From positions 1,324 to 6,339 of the forward strand of contig DEQI01000045.1 of assembly GCA_002360295.1 (NCBI GenBank): 5,016 nucleotides of DNA, in the 5' to 3' direction. Both the position numbers and the translations under genes were made by a program. Source of the stretch: Planococcaceae bacterium UBA3370. GTDB taxonomy: Bacteria; Bacillota; Bacilli; Bacillales_A; Planococcaceae. The notes under the pieces were generated by a model. It saw only the letters and a program-made list of their open reading frames with translations. It had not been told where the DNA came from and did not search any database. Within the stretch, counting starts at the first letter, position 1. Every line of letters begins with the position of its first letter. Below, piece by piece: positions 1-5,016 of the stretch.

Positions 1-558
1 TAGTATCGCTGCAGCTACCCATACTAAATCACCATTTACGTTGTTAAAACTTGCAAACATTTTATTTTGCAAGGCTGTATATTCGTTCGGATCGATAATC
101 ACTTGCATAAATGTCGTTATACTACCTAGCAATGTACCTAGTATCATCCCGACTAATAATAAAAAGTAAATCGGATGCTTGTCTGCCCTAAATAGGAAGC
201 GGTATAAAATTATAGCAAAAACGACCATAGCTATAACGGAAATACCGAAGTTAAGATATTTATTCAATACTAAAATCGATGAAGATCCTAGGAAGAAATA
301 AATCAGTGTTTGCACAACCATATACATCGAATCAAGCCCCATTACAGAAGGGGTTAAAATACGGTTATGTGTAATCGTTTGAAAGACAACTGTTGAATAT
401 GCAATCGCGACACCCGTTACAATCATAGCTAAAACGCGAATCATTCGACGTGGAAACGCATAATCGAAGCTCCCTTTAATATCATATAGACCATATAACG
501 CAATACAAATAATAGCAAGTATCGCTAAAATCCCTAATTTAAGTACATTATTTCGCAT
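1..558 (-). CDS. yclO: Iron-siderophore ABC transporter permease, YclO-like (partial, C-terminus beyond window)
   Basis: This is an inner-membrane permease subunit of a FecCD-family ABC importer for ferric siderophores. Only the first 186 residues (starting MRNNVLKLGI) lie in the window, and the frame is open to position 1; family members run to about 315-335 residues. Visible features are an N-terminal membrane helix (about residues 5-24), then the FecCD signature stretch RRMIRVLAMIVTGVAIAYST (37-56) followed by FQTITHNRILTPSVMG, and further hydrophobic helices near 83-98, 104-122 and 130-150. The ATG at 558 overlaps the end of the upstream permease gene by 11 bp and has a G-rich Shine-Dalgarno (GGGGG at 570-566) 7 nt upstream, so the two are probably translationally coupled. 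FecCD importers use two such permeases as a heterodimer. The order and sequence match B. subtilis yclN-yclO, part of the petrobactin uptake operon yclNOPQ (also named fpb). The siderophore assignment is inferred from that resemblance; the permease role is secure. Confidence 0.9.
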   Translation of the reverse strand, partial: MRNNVLKLGILAILAIICIALYGLYDIKGSFDYAFPRRMIRVLAMIVTGVAIAYSTVVFQTITHNRILTPSVMGLDSMYMVVQTLIYFFLGSSSILVLNKYLNFGISVIAMVVFAIILYRFLFRADKHPIYFLLLVGMILGTLLGSITTFMQVIIDPNEYTALQNKMFASFNNVNGDLVWVAAAIL

Positions 559-1498
559 ATGCTCGCCCCCTAAACAACATGATTAGGAAAATTACGCCGC
601 CGATTACTCCTACCGTTAAATTGATTGGAATCTCGTATGGATAAATAATTAGACGACCGATAATATCGCATGCAAGCAAGAACAAAGCACCTAGCAGGGC
701 TGTATGTGGTAGTGTTTTAGACAAATTGTCTCCTTTATAAATGGAAACAAGGTTCGGTACAATTAACCCTAAAAACGGAATGGCACCGACTGTTAAAATA
801 ACTGTTGTCGAAATAAGTGCAACAAGGATGAGCCCTAAATTGACAACAAATTTATATTTTACACCTAAGTTCTTCGCGAAATCTTCACCCATCCCTGCAA
901 CTGTAAAACGGTTTGCATAAAGATACGTAATAATTAAAACTGGAATACTAATATAGAGTAGTTCATAATTCCCTTTTATAATTAGTGTAAAGCTTCCCAT
1001 CATAAAAGCAGAGACGTTTTGTAATATATCTGCCTTATAGGCAAAAAACGTTGTAATGGAAGATAAAATATTACCGAACATGATTCCGACAAGCGGAATA
1101 AAAATGGCATCTTTAAATTTAATTCGGTCTAAAAGCCTCATGAAAAACAGGGTTCCCAGAAAGGCAAACGCAAATGCAAAAATAATTTTATGTGTTTGTG
1201 TAGCTGCCGTAAAAATCATCGCAATTAGAACACCTAATTTAGCAGCATCTAATGTACCTGCTGTTGTCGGTGATACGAATTTATTTCTACTTAAGCTTTG
1301 CATGATTAAACCTGCAATACTCATGCCGACCCCAGCTAAAATAATTGCAATTAATCGAGGGATACGGCTAATTAAGAAAATTTCTGTCTCCTCTGAATTA
1401 AAATCAAGCAAGTCCATTGGCGTTATGTCTGTAGCACCAAGAAATAAGGAAATGCATGACATTATGACAGTGGCGACAACTAAATACCATAGTTTCAT
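548..1498 (-). CDS. yclN: Iron-siderophore ABC transporter permease, YclN-like
   Basis: This complete 316-residue permease belongs to the FecCD/BtuC family. It forms the membrane channel for a ferric siderophore together with the overlapping YclO-like partner. The sequence shows a hydrophobic N-terminal helix (about 3-22), the family signature RIPRLIAIILAGVGMSIAGL (45-64) followed by MQSLSRNKFVSPTTAG, several further helices, the cytoplasmic segment GMGEDFAKNLGV (202-213) expected to contact the ATPase, and the conserved IPFLGLIVPNLVSIYKGD block (240-257) near the C-terminus. From memory, the N-terminus (MKLWYL) and internal blocks closely resemble B. subtilis YclN, a petrobactin permease. 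The ATG at 1498 is preceded by GGAG (1508-1505) 6 nt upstream. It is the first gene of its operon, with a sigma-A promoter and a Fur box upstream, so iron-repressed expression is expected. Family and membrane role are near certain; petrobactin as substrate is inference, and another catecholate siderophore is possible. Confidence 0.95.
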   Translation of the reverse strand: MKLWYLVVATVIMSCISLFLGATDITPMDLLDFNSEETEIFLISRIPRLIAIILAGVGMSIAGLIMQSLSRNKFVSPTTAGTLDAAKLGVLIAMIFTAATQTHKIIFAFAFAFLGTLFFMRLLDRIKFKDAIFIPLVGIMFGNILSSITTFFAYKADILQNVSAFMMGSFTLIIKGNYELLYISIPVLIITYLYANRFTVAGMGEDFAKNLGVKYKFVVNLGLILVALISTTVILTVGAIPFLGLIVPNLVSIYKGDNLSKTLPHTALLGALFLLACDIIGRLIIYPYEIPINLTVGVIGGVIFLIMLFRGRAYAK

Positions 1499-1538
1499 CT
1501 CATTCTCCGTTTTTCTTCTGTATTTTCATCATTCTCAT

Positions 1539-1553
1539 TGAAAATGATTATCA
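1539..1553 (-). promoter_or_regulatory. Fur box (iron-responsive operator)
   Basis: The plus-strand sequence TGAAAATGATTATCA matches the Bacillus 7-1-7 Fur consensus TGATAATNATTATCA with one mismatch in the left half-site. It lies about 40 bp before the yclN-like start codon and roughly 10-25 nt downstream of the predicted transcription start, a position where bound Fur would block transcription. Fur-like hexamers (GAGAAT, GATGAA on the minus strand) continue toward 1521, so the protected region may be longer. The siderophore permease genes downstream are the expected kind of target. Confidence 0.85.
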
Positions 1554-1570
1554 CATTCTCTCTGTTTATC

Positions 1571-1599
1571 ATTATAGCGAGGTATATATTGAAAATCAA
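1571..1599 (-). promoter_or_regulatory. Sigma-A promoter of the siderophore uptake operon
   Basis: On the minus strand, TTGATT (1599-1594, 4 of 6 matches to TTGACA) is separated by exactly 17 bp from a perfect TATAAT (1576-1571). Transcription should begin near 1564 and read into the yclN-like gene through the Fur box. Spacing, -10 quality and position relative to the operator all agree; the start site itself is inferred. Confidence 0.75.
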
Positions 1600-1704
1600 A
1601 CAATGCTTGAGCGTGATAATCCAATCGAACTTAAATTATTAAAAAATGCGTATTATCAAGTATTTTAGTGCTTTTCAACATTACTTTTTATGTAAGCTCC
1701 ATGT

Positions 1705-1743
1705 AAAAAGCCAATTAGAAAACAATCCTTCGTTTTCTAACTG
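1705..1743 (-). terminator. Intrinsic terminator of the GNAT-racemase operon
   Basis: On the minus strand, CAGTTAGAAAAC (1743-1732) pairs with GTTTTCTAATTG (1723-1712). This makes a 12-bp stem with one G-U pair and an 8-nt loop, followed after GC by five T residues (1709-1705). It lies about 20 bp after the racemase stop codon and upstream of the iron-operon promoter, so it separates the two units. The stem is AU-rich and the T tract short, so termination may be incomplete. Confidence 0.65.
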
Positions 1744-1764
1744 ACTATAAGTTTAAAAGACTAG

Positions 1765-2871
1765 TTATCTATATACTCTCTTCTCCATGCAATATTTCTC
1801 TAGCTTATTACGGTTGACTGAGTAACCAATCCCCGGTGATGTTGGTACAGTAATATAGCCGTTCTCCACTATCACCTCAGGAGTAATAATATCCTCTTCC
1901 CAATAGCGACTGGATGCTGACGTATCTCCCGGTAAAATAAAATTAGAGAGCGATGTCAAAGCGATATTATGCGCTCGGCCAATACCTGCCTCCAGCATTC
2001 CACCACACCATACGGGTATTTTTTTCAACGCGCAGTAATCATGAATTTTTTTCGCTTCGGTAATGCCACCTACCCGGCCAATTTTTACATTTATAACGCC
2101 ACAGCTACCTAGTTCTATAGCGCGTCTCGCATCCTCAAAAGAAGCAATACTCTCATCTAAACAAATGGGCGTTTTTAATTCTTTTTGTAATCGAGCATGA
2201 TCGACAATATCATCATGCGCAAGTGGCTGCTCAATCATCATTAAATGAAAGGCATCTAGCGCTTTTAAAGTTTCTAAATCGTCTAATGTATAAGCAGAAT
2301 TAGCATCAGCCATTAGCGGAACATGAGGAAATTGAGTACGAATCGCACGTATTAATTCAATATCGTTACCCGGTTTAATTTTTACTTTAATACGTTTATA
2401 ACCTTCTTGTAAAGACCTCTTAATCACAGCTAAAAGCTCTTCTGTTGTCTTTTGCAATCCGATGCTAATACCCACTTCAATCTTTTCTTGTACACCGCCT
2501 ATAGCACGAGAAAGAGACATATGATTTTGTTTAGCGTAAAGATCCCAAACTGCCCCTTCAATCGAAGCTTTCGCCATTGCATTACGACGAATTGGAGCAA
2601 ATAGGGCACTTACTTCATCAGGATGAGTGATTTCCTTATTTAACAACAATGGTATGAGGTAATCTTCTAACATATGCTTCATCGTTTGTACAGTTTCTTC
2701 TGTATACCAAGGTGTATCAAATGCAACTCCTTCTCCCCAGCCAGTCAATCCATTTTGATCTTTTACTTCTATTAATAAGAAGGTTTTATTTTGCATCGTC
2801 CCAAAACTCGTCGAAAACGGGGTTTTCATACGCATTTTCATCGTATATATTATTACTTCTGTTAACTTCAT
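1765..2871 (-). CDS. menC: o-Succinylbenzoate synthase / N-succinylamino acid racemase (NSAR/OSBS, enolase superfamily)
   Basis: This 368-residue enzyme is of the MenC type 2 / N-acylamino acid racemase family. Members make o-succinylbenzoate for menaquinone synthesis, racemise N-succinylamino acids, or do both. An N-terminal capping domain (about 1-125, with the [11 protein letters not shown] loop) precedes a (beta/alpha)7-beta barrel. Catalytic residues are all visible: the KxK pair K162/K164 (IKVKIKPG), metal ligands D189 (MADANSAY), E214 (MMIEQP) and D239 (CLDES), and the opposite base K263 (NVKIGRVGG). R266, described as favouring racemase activity in NSAR/OSBS enzymes, is also present. 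The sequence resembles the Geobacillus kaustophilus NSAR/OSBS from memory. I chose ATG 2871 because AAAGGAGAG lies 5-7 nt before it; an in-frame ATG at 2892 would add seven residues but overlap the upstream gene without a good ribosome site. It starts 10 bp after the GNAT stop codon, so the pair is one operon. Which reaction dominates in vivo cannot be told here. Confidence 0.9.
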   Translation of the reverse strand: MKLTEVIIYTMKMRMKTPFSTSFGTMQNKTFLLIEVKDQNGLTGWGEGVAFDTPWYTEETVQTMKHMLEDYLIPLLLNKEITHPDEVSALFAPIRRNAMAKASIEGAVWDLYAKQNHMSLSRAIGGVQEKIEVGISIGLQKTTEELLAVIKRSLQEGYKRIKVKIKPGNDIELIRAIRTQFPHVPLMADANSAYTLDDLETLKALDAFHLMMIEQPLAHDDIVDHARLQKELKTPICLDESIASFEDARRAIELGSCGVINVKIGRVGGITEAKKIHDYCALKKIPVWCGGMLEAGIGRAHNIALTSLSNFILPGDTSASSRYWEEDIITPEVIVENGYITVPTSPGIGYSVNRNKLEKYCMEKRVYR

Positions 2872-2881
2872 ACTCTCTCCT

Positions 2882-3721
2882 TTATAAAGCAAACAATGAT
2901 CTTTTTACTAATAAATAATAATGAACCGCTTCTTGCCCTTGACCTTTTAGCAAGTAAATAATAGCGTAGCCTTGATTAAACATCGATTCAAGTATTGTTC
3001 GTGTTTTATAGCGCCAGTCTTCTGCAAGCGCTGGACTTTCTATTTTAATTTTTTGGAAATATTGTGGTACTGGTAATAAATAAGCATCACGAATCAATGA
3101 TAAAGCAGGGTCAAAATCATTTTGTTGATCAAGCATTGGTAACCCTACTAAACTAAAAGTCCATGGTACTATTTCCTCTGCATCCTCTAGCAGTTCCTCT
3201 ATTTTGGCATACCAACGAAGTGCATCGTCATCTTCCAACTGCCATTCTACAAGAATACGATCTGAAGGCAGTAATTTATTAAAATCATCAGTTAATTGTC
3301 CATAAACATTCTTGTCATAAGTTGTTGCGTAACCTCGTAGTTTCGTAAAGTTCACATATCCATTACGTGTTTCGAGCGGGTCAAATATCCATTTACATTT
3401 GGAGTGACCATAGGCAAGTGCTCGTTCTTTTTGGTAAAGCTTTAGCAATTCGCCTACCCCTAGTTCTCGAAACTCTCTTTTTATGCCGCATAAATGCGAA
3501 TATAAATAATGATCACCCTTCACTAAACCACTATAACTATAATTAAAACCGATTAATTTATTTTCCAAATATGCCCCTAAAACAAAGCCTCCATTTTTTA
3601 TAAAGCCTACAAGCTGGTGTATAGGTGTATCGGATGTTGTCCATATTTCTTGCTCTAATTGTCTTACTTGTTCCAACTCATCTAATGATTGCATTTCTTT
3701 TACTTCAACTAATTCTAACAT
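2882..3721 (-). CDS. GNAT-family N-acyltransferase (COG3375-like), candidate amino-acid N-succinyltransferase
   Basis: This 279-residue cytoplasmic protein belongs to the GNAT superfamily and resembles the COG3375 group of predicted acetyltransferases. The N-terminal half carries the GNAT fold: strands around 46-66 ([20 protein letters not shown]) and the acyl-CoA pyrophosphate loop [12 protein letters not shown] (82-93), which contains R-x-x-G-x-G. Characteristic blocks follow: [20 protein letters not shown] (111-130) and [10 protein letters not shown] (153-162). The C-terminal 110 residues, rich in acidic and hydrophobic residues, are not a domain I can name. The start is supported by AGGAGG (3736-3731) 9 nt upstream of ATG 3721. 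The stop codon touches the ribosome site of the racemase gene, so translation is probably coupled. A GNAT enzyme next to NSAR/OSBS in Geobacillus kaustophilus N-succinylates D-amino acids from succinyl-CoA, and that role is inferred here from context. GNAT membership is strong; the acyl donor and substrate are unproven. Confidence 0.85.
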   Translation of the reverse strand: MLELVEVKEMQSLDELEQVRQLEQEIWTTSDTPIHQLVGFIKNGGFVLGAYLENKLIGFNYSYSGLVKGDHYLYSHLCGIKREFRELGVGELLKLYQKERALAYGHSKCKWIFDPLETRNGYVNFTKLRGYATTYDKNVYGQLTDDFNKLLPSDRILVEWQLEDDDALRWYAKIEELLEDAEEIVPWTFSLVGLPMLDQQNDFDPALSLIRDAYLLPVPQYFQKIKIESPALAEDWRYKTRTILESMFNQGYAIIYLLKGQGQEAVHYYLLVKRSLFAL

Positions 3722-3880
3722 ATTTCACAGCCTCCTTTTAGTTAGCCTGCTAATGCAGTGCTGTGGTCATAAGAAATGCGGAACGGAAGCGCCCTGTTTA
3801 GCCCCGACAAGTTCTAGAAGAAATTCAAAGGGCAGGCGATGGAGCTAGACACCGTCCAAACTCAAAAAACTTATATTTCC
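3722..3880 (-). promoter_or_regulatory. Long 5' leader of the GNAT-racemase operon, with an inverted repeat around the ribosome site
   Basis: If transcription starts just after the -10 box at 3886-3881, the mRNA has a leader of about 150 nt. Its first two thirds are the dispersed repeat. Nearer the gene, CACAGC (3765-3760) can pair with GCTGTG (3731-3726), enclosing a small CTGC/GCAG hairpin (3758-3755 with 3750-3747). The AGGAGG Shine-Dalgarno lies at the base of this outer stem. Pairing could modulate access to the ribosome site, but the stem is only 6 bp and may be chance. I recognise no T-box or known riboswitch class. Confidence 0.3.
3784..3851. repeat. Dispersed Bacillaceae-type intergenic repeat element
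   Basis: This 68-bp segment begins CGGAAGCGCCC and contains TTTAGCCCCGACAAG and ends GGCGATGGAGCTAGACA. It is clearly more GC-rich than the flanking DNA. Read on the minus strand it starts TGTCTAGCTCCA and ends GGGCGCTTCCG. These are hallmarks I remember from short non-coding repeats scattered between genes of Bacillus and related genera. Arms GCCCT (3791-3795) and AGGGC (3829-3833) can pair, giving an imperfect hairpin, and TTCTAGAA (3812-3819) is a palindrome. It has no open frame of note and no transposase. Only one copy is in the window, so repeat status rests on recognition and not on an internal comparison. Confidence 0.55.
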
Positions 3881-3886
3881 ATTATA
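3881..3886 (-). promoter_or_regulatory. Possible -10 box for the GNAT-racemase operon
   Basis: The minus strand carries a perfect TATAAT here, in the context GTATATAATGG, between the upstream terminator and the repeat. The hexamer 17 bp upstream (TATTAA, 3909-3904) is a poor -35 match, and there is no TG extension. The promoter is therefore tentative and may need an activator or be weak. It is the best candidate for the operon, with a start near 3874. Confidence 0.4.
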
Positions 3887-3945
3887 TACTACACCCCAAT
3901 AATTTAATAATCAGATATTAAGATTAAAAAGCTGTGACAAAAATA

Positions 3946-3986
3946 AAAAAACACCATTTTCCCCCATGAGAAAAATGGTGTTTTTT
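3946..3986 (-). terminator. Strong intrinsic terminator (symmetrical, potentially bidirectional)
   Basis: Fifteen perfectly paired bases, AAAAAACACCATTTT (3946-3960) with AAAATGGTGTTTTTT (3972-3986), enclose an 11-nt loop. In the minus direction the stem ends in six T residues, followed by ATTTTTGTC. It lies 115 bp after the stop codon of the peptide transporter and before the GNAT operon promoter, so it should end the transporter transcript. The T run on the plus side would also stop transcription from the opposite direction. Confidence 0.85.
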
Positions 3987-4101
3987 GCGTAAAGATAATT
4001 GATTCCGTAGCAAAAGCCATAACTACCAACTACCTCGACTTCATTTAAGTGAGCATCTAATTATATAGACATAGAAAACTACACTTATATCCCAGCCTTC
4101 A

Positions 4102-5016
4102 TTATTTCACACCGCGCATCGCTTTCGTAATAATCGGTGCAGTTACCAATAAAATCAAGCCAAGGACAACAGCTATTCCACCTAACACGCCAAAGTATGT
4201 TGTTTCACTAACTACTGCATATACACGAACTAGCTGCGCGTTAATCGCTTGAGCTGCTGCACTAGTTAAGAACCATAAAGACATTGTTTGTGCCGCGAAG
4301 GCTGCTGGTGCTAATTTTGTAGTTGCTGATAAACCAACTGGAGATAATAATAATTCTCCAATTACAACAAGTAAAAACGATAGCACTAACCACCATGGAC
4401 TAACTAAAGTTTCGCCACCAGATAAAACAGCAGGAATAATCATGACGAAGAATGAAGACCCTGCAAAGAATAATGAAAAGGCGAATTTTTTAGGTGTTGA
4501 TGGTCCTCTGTCACCTAACTTCACCCAAAGCCAAGCAAATACTGGCGCTAAAATAATAATGAATAGAGGGTTTAATGATTGGAACCATGCTGGTGAAATT
4601 TTAAAGTTACCTACCATTAAATCCGTACGCGTATCAGCATAAGTCGCTAAAATTGTTGCGCCTTGTTCTTGAATTGCCCAGAACATAACCGCTGCAATAA
4701 ACAGTGGCACATAGGCTAATAAACGTGACTTTTCATCACTTGTTGTTTTTGGACTTCTATACATAAATATAAAGAATAATGTCGGTAATAAAATACCGAG
4801 TGCAGTAATTAACAAACTAAATGTTTCAATCGTTAAATTACCTGTTGCATAAGCAATATATCCAGCAATTACAATAACAACTGTACCAATTGTAAAATTG
4901 CGTATTGCTTTTCTTTTTTCTTCTGCATTCATCGGATTAGTTGGTGCAGCACCAGCTAGTCCTAAGTTTTTCTTTGCTGTGAACCAGAATAATATTAACC
5001 CGATAAACATACCTAC
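4102..5016 (-). CDS. dtpT: POT-family proton-coupled di/tripeptide transporter, DtpT-like (partial, N-terminus beyond window)
   Basis: This is a cytoplasmic-membrane symporter importing di- and tripeptides with protons. The last 304 residues are visible and the frame is open through 5016. Full bacterial POT proteins are about 450-500 residues, so roughly 150-200 are missing, including the N-terminal ExxER and PTR2 signatures. Visible elements in order, numbered from the first visible residue, are: the end of TM6 (VGMFIGLILFWF), a cytoplasmic stretch, the two extra bacterial helices (about 41-86), TM7 with FWAIQEQGA (112-120), TM8 (148-166), TM9 (177-198), TM10 with IGELLLSPVGLSATTKLAP (219-237), TM11 (MSLWFLTSAAAQ, 245-256) and TM12 ending AMRGVK. 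The glutamates in TM7 (QEQ, 117) and TM10 (GELLLSP, 221) correspond to conserved POT residues of proton coupling and peptide binding. The ATG at 5010 lies inside TM6 and is not the start. No gene follows directly; a strong terminator lies 115 bp downstream, so it is the last or only gene of its unit. B. subtilis YclF is a likely homologue. Confidence 0.92.
   Translation of the reverse strand, partial: VGMFIGLILFWFTAKKNLGLAGAAPTNPMNAEEKRKAIRNFTIGTVVIVIAGYIAYATGNLTIETFSLLITALGILLPTLFFIFMYRSPKTTSDEKSRLLAYVPLFIAAVMFWAIQEQGATILATYADTRTDLMVGNFKISPAWFQSLNPLFIIILAPVFAWLWVKLGDRGPSTPKKFAFSLFFAGSSFFVMIIPAVLSGGETLVSPWWLVLSFLLVVIGELLLSPVGLSATTKLAPAAFAAQTMSLWFLTSAAAQAINAQLVRVYAVVSETTYFGVLGGIAVVLGLILLVTAPIITKAMRGVK

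Noticed and set aside
1056..1541. Plus-strand open frame of 161 codons opposite the YclN-like permease
   Set aside because: It lies antisense to a clear FecCD permease, has no recognisable domain or ribosome site, and its composition is that of a complementary-strand shadow.
1614..1658. TGATAAT (1614-1620) and ATTATCA (1652-1658) as a second Fur operator
   Set aside because: Both are perfect Fur half-sites, but they are 31 nt apart instead of 1 nt and lie upstream of the promoter; in AT-rich DNA this is likely chance.
2872..2892. Upstream in-frame ATG at 2892 as the racemase start
   Set aside because: It would overlap the GNAT gene and has no good ribosome site, while the ATG at 2871 has AAAGGAGAG at ideal spacing and gives the usual family N-terminus.
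2712..2918. Plus-strand open frame of 68 codons opposite the racemase start
   Set aside because: It overlaps the well-supported racemase and GNAT ends in antisense, and its Leu/Ser-rich product has no protein-family character.
3722..3880. T-box or metabolite riboswitch in the GNAT operon leader
   Set aside because: No T-box consensus, antiterminator/terminator pair or known aptamer core is visible; most of the leader is the dispersed repeat, and no T-tract hairpin precedes the gene.
3987..4101. Possible small RNA or gene between the terminator and the transporter stop
   Set aside because: No open frame, promoter pair or stable hairpin could be supported; it reads as the 3' untranslated region of the transporter transcript.
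4442..4642. Plus-strand open frame of 66 codons opposite the peptide transporter
   Set aside because: It is antisense to conserved POT transmembrane segments and has no supporting start signals.

Overview
The window is low-GC Firmicutes DNA. AT-rich intergenic regions, strong AGGAGG-type ribosome binding sites, a Bacillus-type Fur box and proteins resembling those of Bacillus, Geobacillus and Lysinibacillus point to the Bacillaceae/Planococcaceae. A Lysinibacillus- or Solibacillus-like genome is my best guess, made from memory and not tested. All five genes lie on the minus strand, so transcription runs from high to low coordinates. The two end genes are cut by the window edges.

Region by region, in transcription order. 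(1) 5016-4102 is the C-terminal part of a proton-coupled di/tripeptide transporter (POT/PTR2 family, DtpT-like). It is followed at 3986-3946 by a strong, symmetrical intrinsic terminator. (2) The gene-free stretch 4101-3722 (380 bp) holds that terminator, a likely -10 box at 3886-3881, a dispersed Bacillaceae-type intergenic repeat at 3851-3784, and a small inverted repeat enclosing the ribosome binding site of the next gene. I see nothing in 3987-4101. (3) 3721-1765 is a two-gene operon: a GNAT-family acyltransferase, then an enolase-superfamily N-succinylamino acid racemase / o-succinylbenzoate synthase. It ends in an intrinsic terminator at 1743-1712. (4) About 1711-1499 is the control region of an iron-uptake operon, with a near-consensus sigma-A promoter and a one-mismatch Fur box just after the predicted transcription start. 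(5) 1498-1 holds two overlapping FecCD-type permease genes closely resembling B. subtilis YclN and YclO (petrobactin/catecholate siderophore import). The ATPase and substrate-binding lipoprotein (YclP, YclQ) would be expected beyond position 1.

The most notable unit is the GNAT-racemase pair. In Geobacillus kaustophilus a GNAT succinyltransferase, an NSAR/OSBS enzyme and an L-desuccinylase together convert D- to L-amino acids irreversibly. Here the first two genes are adjacent and tightly coupled, but no desuccinylase gene flanks them. The racemase may therefore work in menaquinone synthesis, in D-amino-acid conversion with an unlinked hydrolase, or in both. I see no CRISPR array, RNA gene, insertion sequence or phage element, and no clear sign of a wholly new system.
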